6,609 bases of DNA from Acidobacteriota bacterium (GCA_021793595.1 JAJYSL010000242.1:1-6609), one strand, 5' to 3'. Shown: positions 1-6,579, counted from the first letter of the stretch. The notes: generated from the sequence alone by a model not told the origin. Made by a program: numbers and translations.

Positions 1-155
1 TCCTGGTAGCCACGCTCCGCCCAGAACTTCCGCGCCAACTGCTCGATCTCCTCGCGAGACGGAGCCGGCTTGACCATTTCAGCTACCTTCTCTTTTTTCG
101 TTGCAGTCTTGCGTGGCTTCGCGGTGGCCTTCGTCTTCTTCCCTGTATCTGTCAT
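1..155 (-). CDS. DUF2934-like small Lys-rich protein, 5' part only
   Basis: This reading frame starts at the ATG complementary to 153-155 and runs off the left edge, so only 51 codons are visible. A purine-rich Shine-Dalgarno stretch (GAGGAGAAGGA, about 157-167) sits just upstream of the ATG and supports the start. Residues 1-30 are a basic tail with nine lysines between positions 6 and 29, mixed with Ala, Thr and Pro. Residues 34-51 read REEIEQLARKFWAERGYQ, which resembles the opening of DUF2934, a short domain of unknown function common in acidobacteria and proteobacteria that usually continues into a G-H-x-x-x-D-W segment; that part lies outside the window. Function is unknown. The basic tail could bind nucleic acid, but this is only inferred from composition. 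It lies 140 bp beyond the antiporter stop on the same strand and probably has its own promoter, though no clear promoter could be picked in 156-295. Confidence 0.7.
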   Translation of the reverse strand, partial: MTDTGKKTKATAKPRKTATKKEKVAEMVKPAPSREEIEQLARKFWAERGYQ

Positions 156-295
156 TTCCTTCTCCTCTGTTGGATTCGGCTGCCAACGGACGGCGTTACT
201 CCTACAGAATACGAAATTCCTGCCTTCCCGCGACCATCAATTTGTTCGGGACGTATTTTTTTCAACTCCGCACGCGGCGGATGTTCACCTGTTCT

Positions 296-1564
296 TTACA
301 GTTCTTGCGGCTGTTCGGCATGCGGATGAATTTCGGTGGGCTTGAAGCGGCGCAGAAACAGGCCCAGCGAGCCGCCCTGCAGCACCATCGAAAACACCAC
401 CACAATGTACGTTGTCGCCAGAATCCAGCTGCGCCCAACAGTAAACGGAAGCGCCAGGGCCAGCGCCAAAGACAGCCCTCCATGCAGGCCGCCCCAGGTC
501 AGCAACACCACGGAGCTTTCTCGCGCCTGCCCCGTCCACCGGATGCCATATAGCACCAGGGCCACGACGGCCAACCGAACCGCAAGCACGGCGACAATCG
601 CGGTCGCGCCGGATCCCATCAACGACAAGTGAAACGGAATGGTCAGCACTTCCAGCCCCAGCAGCACGAAAAGCACGCCGTTCTGCACCTCATCCACCAT
701 CTTCCAGAAATCGTCGACCTGTTCGTGCGCGATCAGCTTGGCACAGTGACTCATATTGAAACGCCGCAGCGCGATGGCAGCCGCCACCGCGTCCAGCGGC
801 CCTGACAGGTGCCAGACCTGGGCAAGCGCGTAGCCACCCAACGCCAGCGACAGTGTCAGCAGGACGTCGACCTGGAAGGCATCGACCTGTCGCATCAAGA
901 GAAATGTGATCCAGGCCAGAAAGATGCCCAGTGCAAAGCCGCCGCCAACGCTGAATAGCAGGGAAATCAGGACATGCGGCACCGACGGAGTGACCCCATG
1001 AGAAGCGTCCAGAAGCGTCAGGAAGATGACAACGCCCACACCGTCGTTGAACAGCGATTCGCCCGCCAGTTGCGCCTCTATGCGGTGCGGGACGCCGACG
1101 CGACGCAACATCTCCAACACGGCAATCGGATCGGTGGGCGAAATCAATGCGCCGAACAACATGCATTGCAGCCAGGGCGCCCGGATGCCAATGACAGGGA
1201 GCGTCCAGCGCATCAAAGCCGCAACGGCGAACGTCGAAGCCACGGTGCCCACGACGGCCAGGACTGCGACGGTAAGACGCTCGCGTATCAGCGACTCGAT
1301 ATCCATCAAAAATGCGCCGGCGAATAACAGCAGTGGCAACATTCCGTGCAGGATCAAGCGTTCAAAATCGATTTGCCGGGCCATGCCGATGGCCCATGTC
1401 CGCAGACCGTGCGCATACTCGCCGATGCTCACCAGAAACAAGGAGCAGACGACAGTCAGGAACATGGTTCCAATGGTGGTAGGCAGCTTGAGCCAGCGCG
1501 CACTGATCCAGCCGAACAGCGCTGCTATCGCGACCAGAACACTGATGAGTTCAAGGATTGTCAT
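296..1564 (-). CDS. CPA1-family Na+(K+)/H+ antiporter, 422 aa
   Basis: This is an inner-membrane cation/proton antiporter of the CPA1 (NhaP/NHE-like) family, exchanging external H+ for cytoplasmic Na+ or K+ or the reverse. The protein is almost entirely hydrophobic helices, about 12-13 segments. The N-terminus (MTILELISVLVAIAALFGWI) followed by RWLKLPTTIG is typical of the family. Catalytic signatures are intact: PTDP at residues 143-146 (the unwound-helix Thr-Asp) and ESLFNDG at 169-175, whose N173-D174 pair is the ion-binding Asn-Asp, with S170 where NhaP has a ligand serine. D88 lies about where NhaP carries another acidic ligand. The late-helix motif is GGLHGGLSLALALALP (358-373), where many relatives have GGLRG. 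There is no cytoplasmic RCK/TrkA_C tail; the protein ends about 15 residues after the last helix. The open frame extends upstream to 2086, but that extension is antisense to the next gene and unlike the family, so the ATG at 1564 is chosen. Its ribosome site is weak. Ion preference cannot be read from sequence. Confidence 0.93.
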   Translation of the reverse strand: MTILELISVLVAIAALFGWISARWLKLPTTIGTMFLTVVCSLFLVSIGEYAHGLRTWAIGMARQIDFERLILHGMLPLLLFAGAFLMDIESLIRERLTVAVLAVVGTVASTFAVAALMRWTLPVIGIRAPWLQCMLFGALISPTDPIAVLEMLRRVGVPHRIEAQLAGESLFNDGVGVVIFLTLLDASHGVTPSVPHVLISLLFSVGGGFALGIFLAWITFLLMRQVDAFQVDVLLTLSLALGGYALAQVWHLSGPLDAVAAAIALRRFNMSHCAKLIAHEQVDDFWKMVDEVQNGVLFVLLGLEVLTIPFHLSLMGSGATAIVAVLAVRLAVVALVLYGIRWTGQARESSVVLLTWGGLHGGLSLALALALPFTVGRSWILATTYIVVVFSMVLQGGSLGLFLRRFKPTEIHPHAEQPQEL

Positions 1565-1587
1565 CGAACCGAGGATCTGCTGATCCG

Positions 1588-1615
1588 AGTGTACCGGAGG
1601 GCTCGGGCATCTGAA
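1588..1615 (-). promoter_or_regulatory. Candidate promoter of the antiporter gene
   Basis: Reading the minus strand, TTCAGA (1615-1610) matches four of six -35 bases and TACACT (1593-1588) is -10-like, with a 16-bp spacer. A start near 1581 would give a leader of about 17 bases before the ATG at 1564, with no convincing Shine-Dalgarno sequence in it. The -10 lies inside the 10-bp word that is mirrored in front of the divergent gene. Confidence 0.33.
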
Positions 1616-1666
1616 CTCCGTCGCGACCGCCCCCTCGCAATCCTTTCTCACTCGACGCGCGATGCG

Positions 1667-1693
1667 CTGAAAGGGGGCTGCATTCGGTACACT
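1667..1693 (+). promoter_or_regulatory. Candidate promoter of the propeller-lol operon
   Basis: TACACT at 1688-1693 resembles a -10 box and CTGAAA at 1667-1672 matches four of six bases of a -35 box, with a short 15-bp spacer. Transcription would start near 1700, only a few bases before the ATG at 1704. That start has no visible Shine-Dalgarno sequence, so the mRNA may be leaderless or nearly so. This is inference from sequence alone. Confidence 0.35.
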
Positions 1694-1703
1694 CAAACAC
1701 AGC

Positions 1704-4004
1704 ATGTGGACCCGTCTTTTTATTGGAAGTGCAATTCTCTCCATCTCAGTTCTTGCGCAGGCGCAGGGCACGAAGCTCTGGCAACAGTCGAGCTTTGAAA
1801 GTTTTGAAACAGGAACGCCGCACGGTGTGGCGATCCGCAGCGATGGCCAGTTGGAGAGCTCACCGGTGGCGAGCGAAGTGCTGACCACCGCCGCCTCGGC
1901 CGTGTGGTCGGTCGCGGTGGATAAACACGGCAATGCATATCTAGGCACCAGCTCGCCGGCCATGGTGTTGAAGGTGACTCCGGACGGCAAGTCCAAACCG
2001 CTGCTGGAGACGAAGGACGTTTCTGTCCAGGTGGTGAGAATTGGCCCTGATGGGATGTTGTATGCGGCCACGCTGCCCAACGGCAAAGTCTATCGCATCG
2101 ATCCCAACGGACCCGAAGTGAAGATCGACAACGCTCCGCGTCCGGTCTACAAGCAGGACGAGTCAGTCCCCGCAAAAACTGGGCCCCCGGCGGATGTGGT
2201 ATTCGATTCCAGTGCGATAAATCCAAAGGTGACCTATATCTGGGATCTGGCCTTCGATGCGCTGGGAAGAATGTATGTCGCGACAGGCGGCCCGGCGAAT
2301 ATTTATCGCGTAGACCTGAAGAGGCCCGGGGCCGAGCCCAAAAAGTTCTTCTCCAGCAGCGAACAACACATTCGTTGCCTGCTGTTCGCCAAGGACGGCA
2401 CGTTGTATGCCGGCACAGATGGCCGCGGATTGGTGTACCGCGTCGATCCCAGCGGTAAAGGCTTTGTGCTTTTCGAGGCGCCGAACCAGGAAATTCCGGC
2501 CATGGCGCTCGACCCTGAAGGCAACCTATATGTGGCAGCCTTGGGCGAGAAAGGCAAGTCTGCGCTACCACCGCTGAATGTTCACAGCGCCGCCACGATG
2601 ACCGCCAGCATTACCATTCTGCTGCCGGGCTCCATCGCCTCTTCGCATGACAGCACCCTGGTTCCGAAAGGCACGATCATTTACCAAATTTCTCCCGACG
2701 GCGCGCCGCGGCAGCTCTGGGCCTCGACGCATGATGTGGTATATGCGCTGGGGTGGCAGCAGAATGTCGATCCCAAGCAGAGCGGACTGTTGGTCGGCAG
2801 CGGCAATCAAGGGCATCTTTACCGCATTTTTCTCGACGGCTCCTATGCGGACCTGGCGCATCTGGAGGCCACCGACGCAACCGCGTTCGCGCAGTCGGAA
2901 AACAGCCTGTACGTTGCCACAAGCAATACCGGCAAGCTGTATCGCTTGTCTGCCGGCAGTGCCGGAACTGGCGACAACTCCACCTATATAAGCCCTGTGG
3001 CGGATGCAAAATTCAGTTCTGACTGGGGACGGCCAGCATTGAGGGGCAGAGGGCACTTCGACCTGTTCGCGCGCGTCGGGAATATTGAGCAGCCGACCGA
3101 AGGCTGGAGCGACTGGCTGACAATCAATCCCGCTGGCGAAACGCCAAAATTTCCGCGAGCCAGGTATCTGCAGTGGAAAGCCGTGCTGCACGGCGATGCA
3201 ACCCTGCGCCAGGTTGGCTTTTACTACCTGCCGCAAAACGTTGCGCCGGTTGTGGATGACATCGTCGTGGAGCTGCATGCTCGCGTCGTCCCCGGCCTGA
3301 ACCAGGAATCGCAAGTCACACCGGTGCAGATTAACTTCCCTGCCGAATCGACCGACGGAGTAGTCTACGAAACGCAACAGACTTCGCAGCCGCTGATGGC
3401 GATGCGGACCCATGGTTGGGCCACCGTCCGCTGGAAGGCGCACGATGAGAACGGCGATCGGCTGCACTACTCGGTCTATTACCGCGGTGCGAACGAATCC
3501 AATTGGCTGCCGCTCGAGCAGAACGTGTCGCAGACATTTCTGTCGTTCGAGGTGAATCGAATTCCGGACGGCTACTACAAGCTGCGGGTCGTCGCCACAG
3601 ATGCTCCATCGCATCTGGCGGGAAATGCGCTGACAGGATTCCTAGACAGCGATCAGTTCCTGCTCGACACCATGCCGCCGGTTCTTTCTCCATTGCAGGC
3701 GACGCTGACGGCCCAGCCTGCGGGGGCGATTCACGTCGTGTTCGACGCGCAGGACAAGCTTTCTACCATCTCGCGCGCCTATTATTCGGTGGATGCCGGC
3801 GAGTGGCAGTACATTGAGCCGGTCGGCAAACTCAGCGACTCCCCGCAAGAGCATTACGACTTTACGATTCCGATAGCGAAACACGCGCAGGGCAACGATG
3901 TTTCACCGGCCGTGCAGCCCGCTTCTCCGCAGCAGCATGTGATTGCAGTGCGAGTTTTGAATCGCGCCGGTAATACGGCTACCGCGAAAGCGGTTGTGCA
4001 GTAA
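1704..4004 (+). CDS. Secreted beta-propeller protein with C-terminal beta-sandwich domains, 766 aa
   Basis: This is an exported protein of unknown function. Residues 1-20 form a signal peptide ending AQA before QG, which fixes the ATG at 1704 as start despite the absence of a Shine-Dalgarno sequence. Residues about 65-420 contain repeated blade signatures of the form G-x-LY-x-A/G-T...G-x-VYR-I/V-D-P-x-G, at about 76-96, 117-136, 188-209, 232-253, 323-339, 361-380 and 400-418. This is consistent with a seven-bladed NHL/WD40-like propeller. A Ser/Ala-rich insertion (about 283-322) interrupts the fifth blade. Residues about 430-510 form a beta-sandwich-like module with FARVGN...WSDW. Residues about 513-655 look like fibronectin/Ig type (VRWKAHDENGDRLHYSVYYR), and 657-766 form a last Ig-like module ending in VRVLNRAGNTATA. 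No catalytic residues were recognised, so binding or scaffolding in the periplasm or at the surface is the likely role. The lol permease follows after 30 bp and is probably co-transcribed. Similar proteins are common in acidobacteria (family knowledge, not searched). Confidence 0.85.
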   Translation: MWTRLFIGSAILSISVLAQAQGTKLWQQSSFESFETGTPHGVAIRSDGQLESSPVASEVLTTAASAVWSVAVDKHGNAYLGTSSPAMVLKVTPDGKSKPLLETKDVSVQVVRIGPDGMLYAATLPNGKVYRIDPNGPEVKIDNAPRPVYKQDESVPAKTGPPADVVFDSSAINPKVTYIWDLAFDALGRMYVATGGPANIYRVDLKRPGAEPKKFFSSSEQHIRCLLFAKDGTLYAGTDGRGLVYRVDPSGKGFVLFEAPNQEIPAMALDPEGNLYVAALGEKGKSALPPLNVHSAATMTASITILLPGSIASSHDSTLVPKGTIIYQISPDGAPRQLWASTHDVVYALGWQQNVDPKQSGLLVGSGNQGHLYRIFLDGSYADLAHLEATDATAFAQSENSLYVATSNTGKLYRLSAGSAGTGDNSTYISPVADAKFSSDWGRPALRGRGHFDLFARVGNIEQPTEGWSDWLTINPAGETPKFPRARYLQWKAVLHGDATLRQVGFYYLPQNVAPVVDDIVVELHARVVPGLNQESQVTPVQINFPAESTDGVVYETQQTSQPLMAMRTHGWATVRWKAHDENGDRLHYSVYYRGANESNWLPLEQNVSQTFLSFEVNRIPDGYYKLRVVATDAPSHLAGNALTGFLDSDQFLLDTMPPVLSPLQATLTAQPAGAIHVVFDAQDKLSTISRAYYSVDAGEWQYIEPVGKLSDSPQEHYDFTIPIAKHAQGNDVSPAVQPASPQQHVIAVRVLNRAGNTATAKAVVQ

Positions 4005-4034
4005 ACGCGCTTCTAGCTATGAGCGAGCCACCGT

Positions 4035-5282
4035 ATGCGCTTTGAACTGTTTGTCGCCAGTCGCTATCTGCGGGCCAAGCGTCGTCAGGCGGTGGTCGGC
4101 GTCATCACGACGATTTCGATCGTCGGGGTGGCCGCCGGTGTAGCATCGCTGATTCTGGCGCTGGCGATTACGAATGGAATGCAGCGCGACCTGCAGAAGG
4201 GCCTGTTGAGCTCGACCGCGCAGGTTCAATTGATGCGCGTGGCCAGCGATGGCATTGAAGATTGGCGTGCCCTAACCGATCGACTGAGAGTTCTGCCGCA
4301 TGTCACCGCTGCCGCTCCGGGTCTCTACGGCCAGGTTTTGATTTCGCGCGGGGCGCGTTCCGGCGGCGCTTTGGTCAAAGGCATTCTACCCGCGGAAGAG
4401 CGTACCGTGAGCAGCCTGCTGGACGACATCAAACAAGGAAGCGCTGCGGCCTTAGCCCCCCAATCCAGCTCCCAATCCGATAGTGCCGTACTTCCACCGC
4501 TGGTTCTAGGCTCCGACCTTGCCGATCAGATCGGCGCCGGCGTGGGTGACAGTGTGTTGGTGACGAGTCCGCAGGGTGAGTTGACTCCCTTCGGCCTGGT
4601 GCCGAAGTATGAACGATTTCAAGTCGTGGGAATCTTTCATTCCGGCTTCTATCAGTACGATTCCTCGTTCGCGCTGGCGCGGCTGACGGATATCCAGCAT
4701 TTATTCGGCGAGCCAAACATCGTCTCCATCATCAGTTTCAAGGTCGACGATTTGTATCGCGCCGATCGCATCGGAAAAGAAATTGAGAAGGCTGCCGGCA
4801 GCGGCTTTATGACCACCAACTGGATGGAGCAGAATCAGGAGCTGTTCCACGCGCTGGGCGAGGAACAGGCCGTCACGTTTATCGTGATTGGACTCATCGT
4901 GTGCGTGGCTGCATTGAACATTCTGATCGCACTGACCATGATGGTGATGGAGAAGACGCGCGATATTGCCGTGCTGATGTCCTACGGTGTGCGGCCCTCG
5001 CAGGTGCGGCGAATCTTTGTGTGGCAGGGGATGCTGATCGGCATTCTCGGCACTTCCATCGGGCTGGTGATGGGCTACGCACTGGCCTGGATCGGAGGCC
5101 ACTACCGCATCATCCATCTGTCGGCGGCGGTCTATTCACTGGATTACCTGCCCTTCGCTCCGCGCTGGCAGGATGGCGTCATCGTTGCCGCAGTGGCACT
5201 GGGTGTTTCTCTGCTGGCGACGCTTTATCCGTCGTCGGCGGCGGCAAAAATTCTTCCGGCGGAAGCGCTGCGATACGAATAA
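4035..5282 (+). CDS. lolC: LolC/LolE-family lipoprotein-releasing permease, 415 aa
   Basis: This is an inner-membrane permease subunit of the Lol ABC transporter, which extracts outer-membrane lipoproteins from the inner membrane and passes them to the periplasmic carrier LolA. The N-terminus FELFVASRYLRAKRR followed by one membrane helix (about 20-46) and TNGMQRDLQ is diagnostic of LolC/E. A long periplasmic MacB_PCD-type domain (about 48-265) includes TPFGLVPKYERFQVVGIF and GFYQYDSSFAL, conserved family segments near where LolC carries its LolA-binding hook. Three C-terminal helices (about 277-303, 327-355, 379-400) make up the FtsX-like domain, with EKTRDIAVLMSYGVRPSQVRRIF as the coupling loop. 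Length matches the family (about 400-415). A low-complexity Ala/Ser/Gln patch lies at about 136-152. GAGCGAG about seven bases upstream may be the ribosome site. LolC versus LolE cannot be decided; many bacteria carry a single fused-role permease. No lolD ATPase follows in this window. Confidence 0.88.
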   Translation: MRFELFVASRYLRAKRRQAVVGVITTISIVGVAAGVASLILALAITNGMQRDLQKGLLSSTAQVQLMRVASDGIEDWRALTDRLRVLPHVTAAAPGLYGQVLISRGARSGGALVKGILPAEERTVSSLLDDIKQGSAAALAPQSSSQSDSAVLPPLVLGSDLADQIGAGVGDSVLVTSPQGELTPFGLVPKYERFQVVGIFHSGFYQYDSSFALARLTDIQHLFGEPNIVSIISFKVDDLYRADRIGKEIEKAAGSGFMTTNWMEQNQELFHALGEEQAVTFIVIGLIVCVAALNILIALTMMVMEKTRDIAVLMSYGVRPSQVRRIFVWQGMLIGILGTSIGLVMGYALAWIGGHYRIIHLSAAVYSLDYLPFAPRWQDGVIVAAVALGVSLLATLYPSSAAAKILPAEALRYE

Positions 5283-5311
5283 ACTCCAAGAAGTCGCTAG
5301 TCGGAGCAGAT

Positions 5312-5710
5312 ATGTCTTCAACCGTTGTTGAATTCGCAGCCTGTATTTTTATTGGAAGAGTCGTGGGCAAGTTGATTTTGTCGAGCCGGCAACACCGACG
5401 CCAACGGATTGAGAAGGCAGCTGTCATTGCTGAATACAACGATTTGGTCAGTGCCGAATACAGCATGGACAAGGCCCTATCTGAGCGCGATTATCAGCGT
5501 CAGCGGGTACTGCATCATGAGCGCCAGAGCCAACTTTTGATGCGCTATCCACAGTATCTAATTCCCAGCCCAGATTTGCATCGATACGTCAAAGATGCCG
5601 AAGAAGCGGATAAGGCGGATATGTTGGACCTTTGGAAGGAGTACCTGCTGTATGGCGGGATTGTGCTCATTGTTATACTGCTCAGCAAGATGATCCGTGG
5701 GTGTTTCTAG
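5312..5710 (+). CDS. Small membrane-anchored helical protein of unknown function, 132 aa
   Basis: No family is recognised. The ATG at 5312 follows GGAG (5303-5306) at a good spacing of five bases, so this start is preferred over the much longer open frame that runs back through lolC. Residues about 5-22 form a moderately hydrophobic N-terminal helix, followed by a very basic stretch (SSRQHRRQRIEK, 24-35). Residues 35-108 are charged and mostly helical, rich in Glu, Arg and Gln, possibly coiled-coil, with a break at YPQYLIPSPDL (79-89). Residues about 112-126 (LLYGGIVLIVILLSK) are a clear membrane helix close to the C-terminus, ending MIRGCF. By the positive-inside rule, the basic residues flanking both hydrophobic segments fit a hairpin with its central part in the cytoplasm. 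It starts 29 bp after lolC, so read-through from that operon is possible, but its base composition resembles the downstream HEPN-like gene more than lolC. Confidence 0.72.
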   Translation: MSSTVVEFAACIFIGRVVGKLILSSRQHRRQRIEKAAVIAEYNDLVSAEYSMDKALSERDYQRQRVLHHERQSQLLMRYPQYLIPSPDLHRYVKDAEEADKADMLDLWKEYLLYGGIVLIVILLSKMIRGCF

Positions 5711-5752
5711 CAATAGATCAAGTCGCCTCATTTTTGGCGATGGTCGCAGCGT

Positions 5753-5785
5753 CGACGGATGTGGCGAAAGGCGCTCGGTCCGTCG
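5753..5785. repeat. Inverted repeat in the 5711-5846 intergenic region
   Basis: CGACGGA (5753-5759) pairs with TCCGTCG (5779-5785), giving a 7-bp stem around a 19-base loop that can itself pair GCG with CGC. A second small hairpin, TCGCC with GGCGA, lies about 5723-5740. Neither is followed by a run of T, so this is not a classic intrinsic terminator. It could still end or attenuate the upstream transcript. The rest of the 136-bp gap shows no gene and no convincing promoter for the next gene. Confidence 0.4.
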
Positions 5786-5846
5786 TCTAGGGGATCGGTA
5801 TGTGATAACGAACTCTTATTTGAAAAAAGTGAAGTGAGGTCAAGAG

Positions 5847-6419
5847 ATGACAGTTGTACGTGTGGAGATCGATAACGACGGTGGATTTAGTACATTGGTG
5901 ATGAATACTTGCGAGGATTTGCGACACGATTTTGAGTATTTTATCGGCGAGGCAAAGGCCAGCAATGCAGACACTCCAGAAACAATGTTTCTCCACCAGC
6001 GATTTCTCCGCGCTGCACTATTATCCTTGTTCGCATATGCTGAAGCGATCGCAAACGGTTGGCTGCATTCGTTGCTCGATAGCCAACAGGTGGAAAAGCT
6101 TCGACACTGTTCCCTAGATAAGAAAGTCGAAGTTCTCCAAGAAAAAGCTATATCATCGGCGATTACGAAGCCCAACTATATGGACGCAAAGAAACTGCGC
6201 AATCTCTTCGTTCATTTCACTCCGGGTCGTGATTGTGAGGCGTTCGAGAAGCTCTCGCTCGTGATCGTTGAAGACGCGGCAAATGAGCTGAGCAGGTGGA
6301 TGACAGAAATGGAATCGGCGCTCGGCCTGCCACGTCATGATGACAGCGAAGAAATCATGCGTGCCTTCGATGGGCTCGGTGCTACTACAAAGAGGATTTC
6401 TTCTTCAAATGCCGGGTGA
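5847..6419 (+). CDS. HEPN-like domain protein, possible RNase, 190 aa
   Basis: This is probably an alpha-helical HEPN-type protein. The ATG at 5847 is preceded by GAGG (5836-5839) with seven bases of spacing. Residues 50-76 (starting HQRFLRAALLSLFAYAEAIA) form the long first helix typical of HEPN folds. SLDKKVEVLQEK (89-100) resembles the 'leeKw' segment found in many such proteins. KKLRNLFVHFTPG (115-127) contains R118-N-x-x-x-H123, an Rx4H match to the HEPN catalytic signature Rx4-6H used by metal-independent RNases in toxin-antitoxin, abortive-infection and CRISPR proteins. Residues 128-160 form a last helix, followed by a polar tail (160-190). HEPN genes often pair with a nucleotidyltransferase (MNT) antitoxin; none is present on the upstream side, where the neighbour is a small membrane protein. 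Composition is lower in G+C (29 of 60 bases at 6001-6060) than lolC (41 of 60 at 4081-4140), suggesting transfer. Nuclease activity is inferred; some HEPN domains are non-catalytic. Confidence 0.72.
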   Translation: MTVVRVEIDNDGGFSTLVMNTCEDLRHDFEYFIGEAKASNADTPETMFLHQRFLRAALLSLFAYAEAIANGWLHSLLDSQQVEKLRHCSLDKKVEVLQEKAISSAITKPNYMDAKKLRNLFVHFTPGRDCEAFEKLSLVIVEDAANELSRWMTEMESALGLPRHDDSEEIMRAFDGLGATTKRISSSNAG

Positions 6420-6519
6420 CCCACATTTTTATTCACGCTGGCGGATCCTTTTCCGAGTTCACAATATTAGCGCTTAAAGTAAGTCTGCGAGGATGTCCCA
6501 GCCATAGTTGAAAGTTGAG

Positions 6520-6579
6520 CGGCGGTCCAGCCTGATTCTGAAAGAATCGGGTTGCGAAACCTTGAAGGGAGAACCGCCG
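6520..6579 (+). promoter_or_regulatory. Structured leader hairpin overlapping a GTG start codon
   Basis: CAGCCTGATTC (6528-6538) pairs with GAATCGGGTTG (6544-6554) around the loop TGAAA, giving eleven pairs of which two are G-U. An outer stem, CGGCGGT (6520-6526) with ACCGCCG (6573-6579), closes the structure and includes the first base of the GTG start at 6579. The Shine-Dalgarno stretch AAGGGAG (6565-6571) is left in an 18-base bulge. The pairing is seen directly; a role in controlling translation of the next gene is inferred. Confidence 0.55.

Larger units (their letters stand above)
1587..1694. repeat. Perfect 10-bp inverted repeat, arms 1587-1596 and 1685-1694
   Basis: GAGTGTACCG at 1587-1596 is the exact reverse complement of CGGTACACTC at 1685-1694; the arms are 88 bp apart. 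Each arm overlaps a candidate -10 box and contains GTAC, a small palindrome. The arms may be two copies of an operator, or simply two similar promoters. The match is seen directly; the function is inferred. Confidence 0.6.
1565..1703. promoter_or_regulatory. Divergent promoter region between antiporter and propeller gene
   Basis: This 139-bp gap separates two genes that start back to back. The word CGGTACACTC occurs once on each strand (1685-1694 plus, 1587-1596 minus), pointing at the gene downstream of it. A short hairpin, GGATC-TGCT-GATCC (1573-1586), lies between the minus-strand copy and the antiporter start and would fall in that gene's leader. Promoter activity is inferred from position and from the -10-like TACACT within each copy. 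Confidence 0.55.

Noticed and set aside
235..262. T-run at 256-262 after a weak CCCG/CGGG pairing as a plus-strand terminator
   Set aside because: The stem is only four pairs around a long loop, and no plus-strand gene precedes it; for the minus-strand antiporter transcript the run reads as A and precedes no stem.
1026..1583. Plus-strand open frames opposite the antiporter (also 101-553 and 974-1327)
   Set aside because: They overlap a clear membrane transporter gene on the other strand and translate to low-complexity, Arg-, Ser- or Thr-rich sequence.
1717..1729. 13-bp word TTTTTATTGGAAG shared with 5346-5358
   Set aside because: Both copies lie inside genes, each encoding Phe-Ile-Gly in a hydrophobic N-terminal segment; chance plus similar amino acids explains it.
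1565..2086. In-frame upstream extension of the antiporter reading frame to 2086
   Set aside because: It is antisense to the propeller gene, would add 174 residues unlike any CPA1 N-terminus, and the ATG at 1564 opens directly with the typical first helix.
2565..3614. 349-codon open frame on the minus strand
   Set aside because: It lies fully inside the propeller gene, gives Arg/His-rich protein with no recognisable domain, and is a product of G+C-rich codon usage.
4901..5311. Upstream extension of the small membrane-protein frame into lolC
   Set aside because: The extension is an out-of-frame shadow of lolC; the ATG at 5312 has a good ribosome site and begins the plausible protein.
5779..5823. 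tRNA-like stretch (TCCGTCGTCTAGGGGATCGG followed by ACTCTTATTTG)
   Set aside because: It resembles the 5' part of a tRNA on reading, but there is no anticodon stem, no T-arm GTTCGAATC and no closing acceptor stem.
6494..6530. TGTCCCAGCC... as the left terminal repeat of an insertion sequence
   Set aside because: The position ahead of a GTG-started gene is suggestive, but the opposite end and any target duplication lie outside the window, so no element can be defined.
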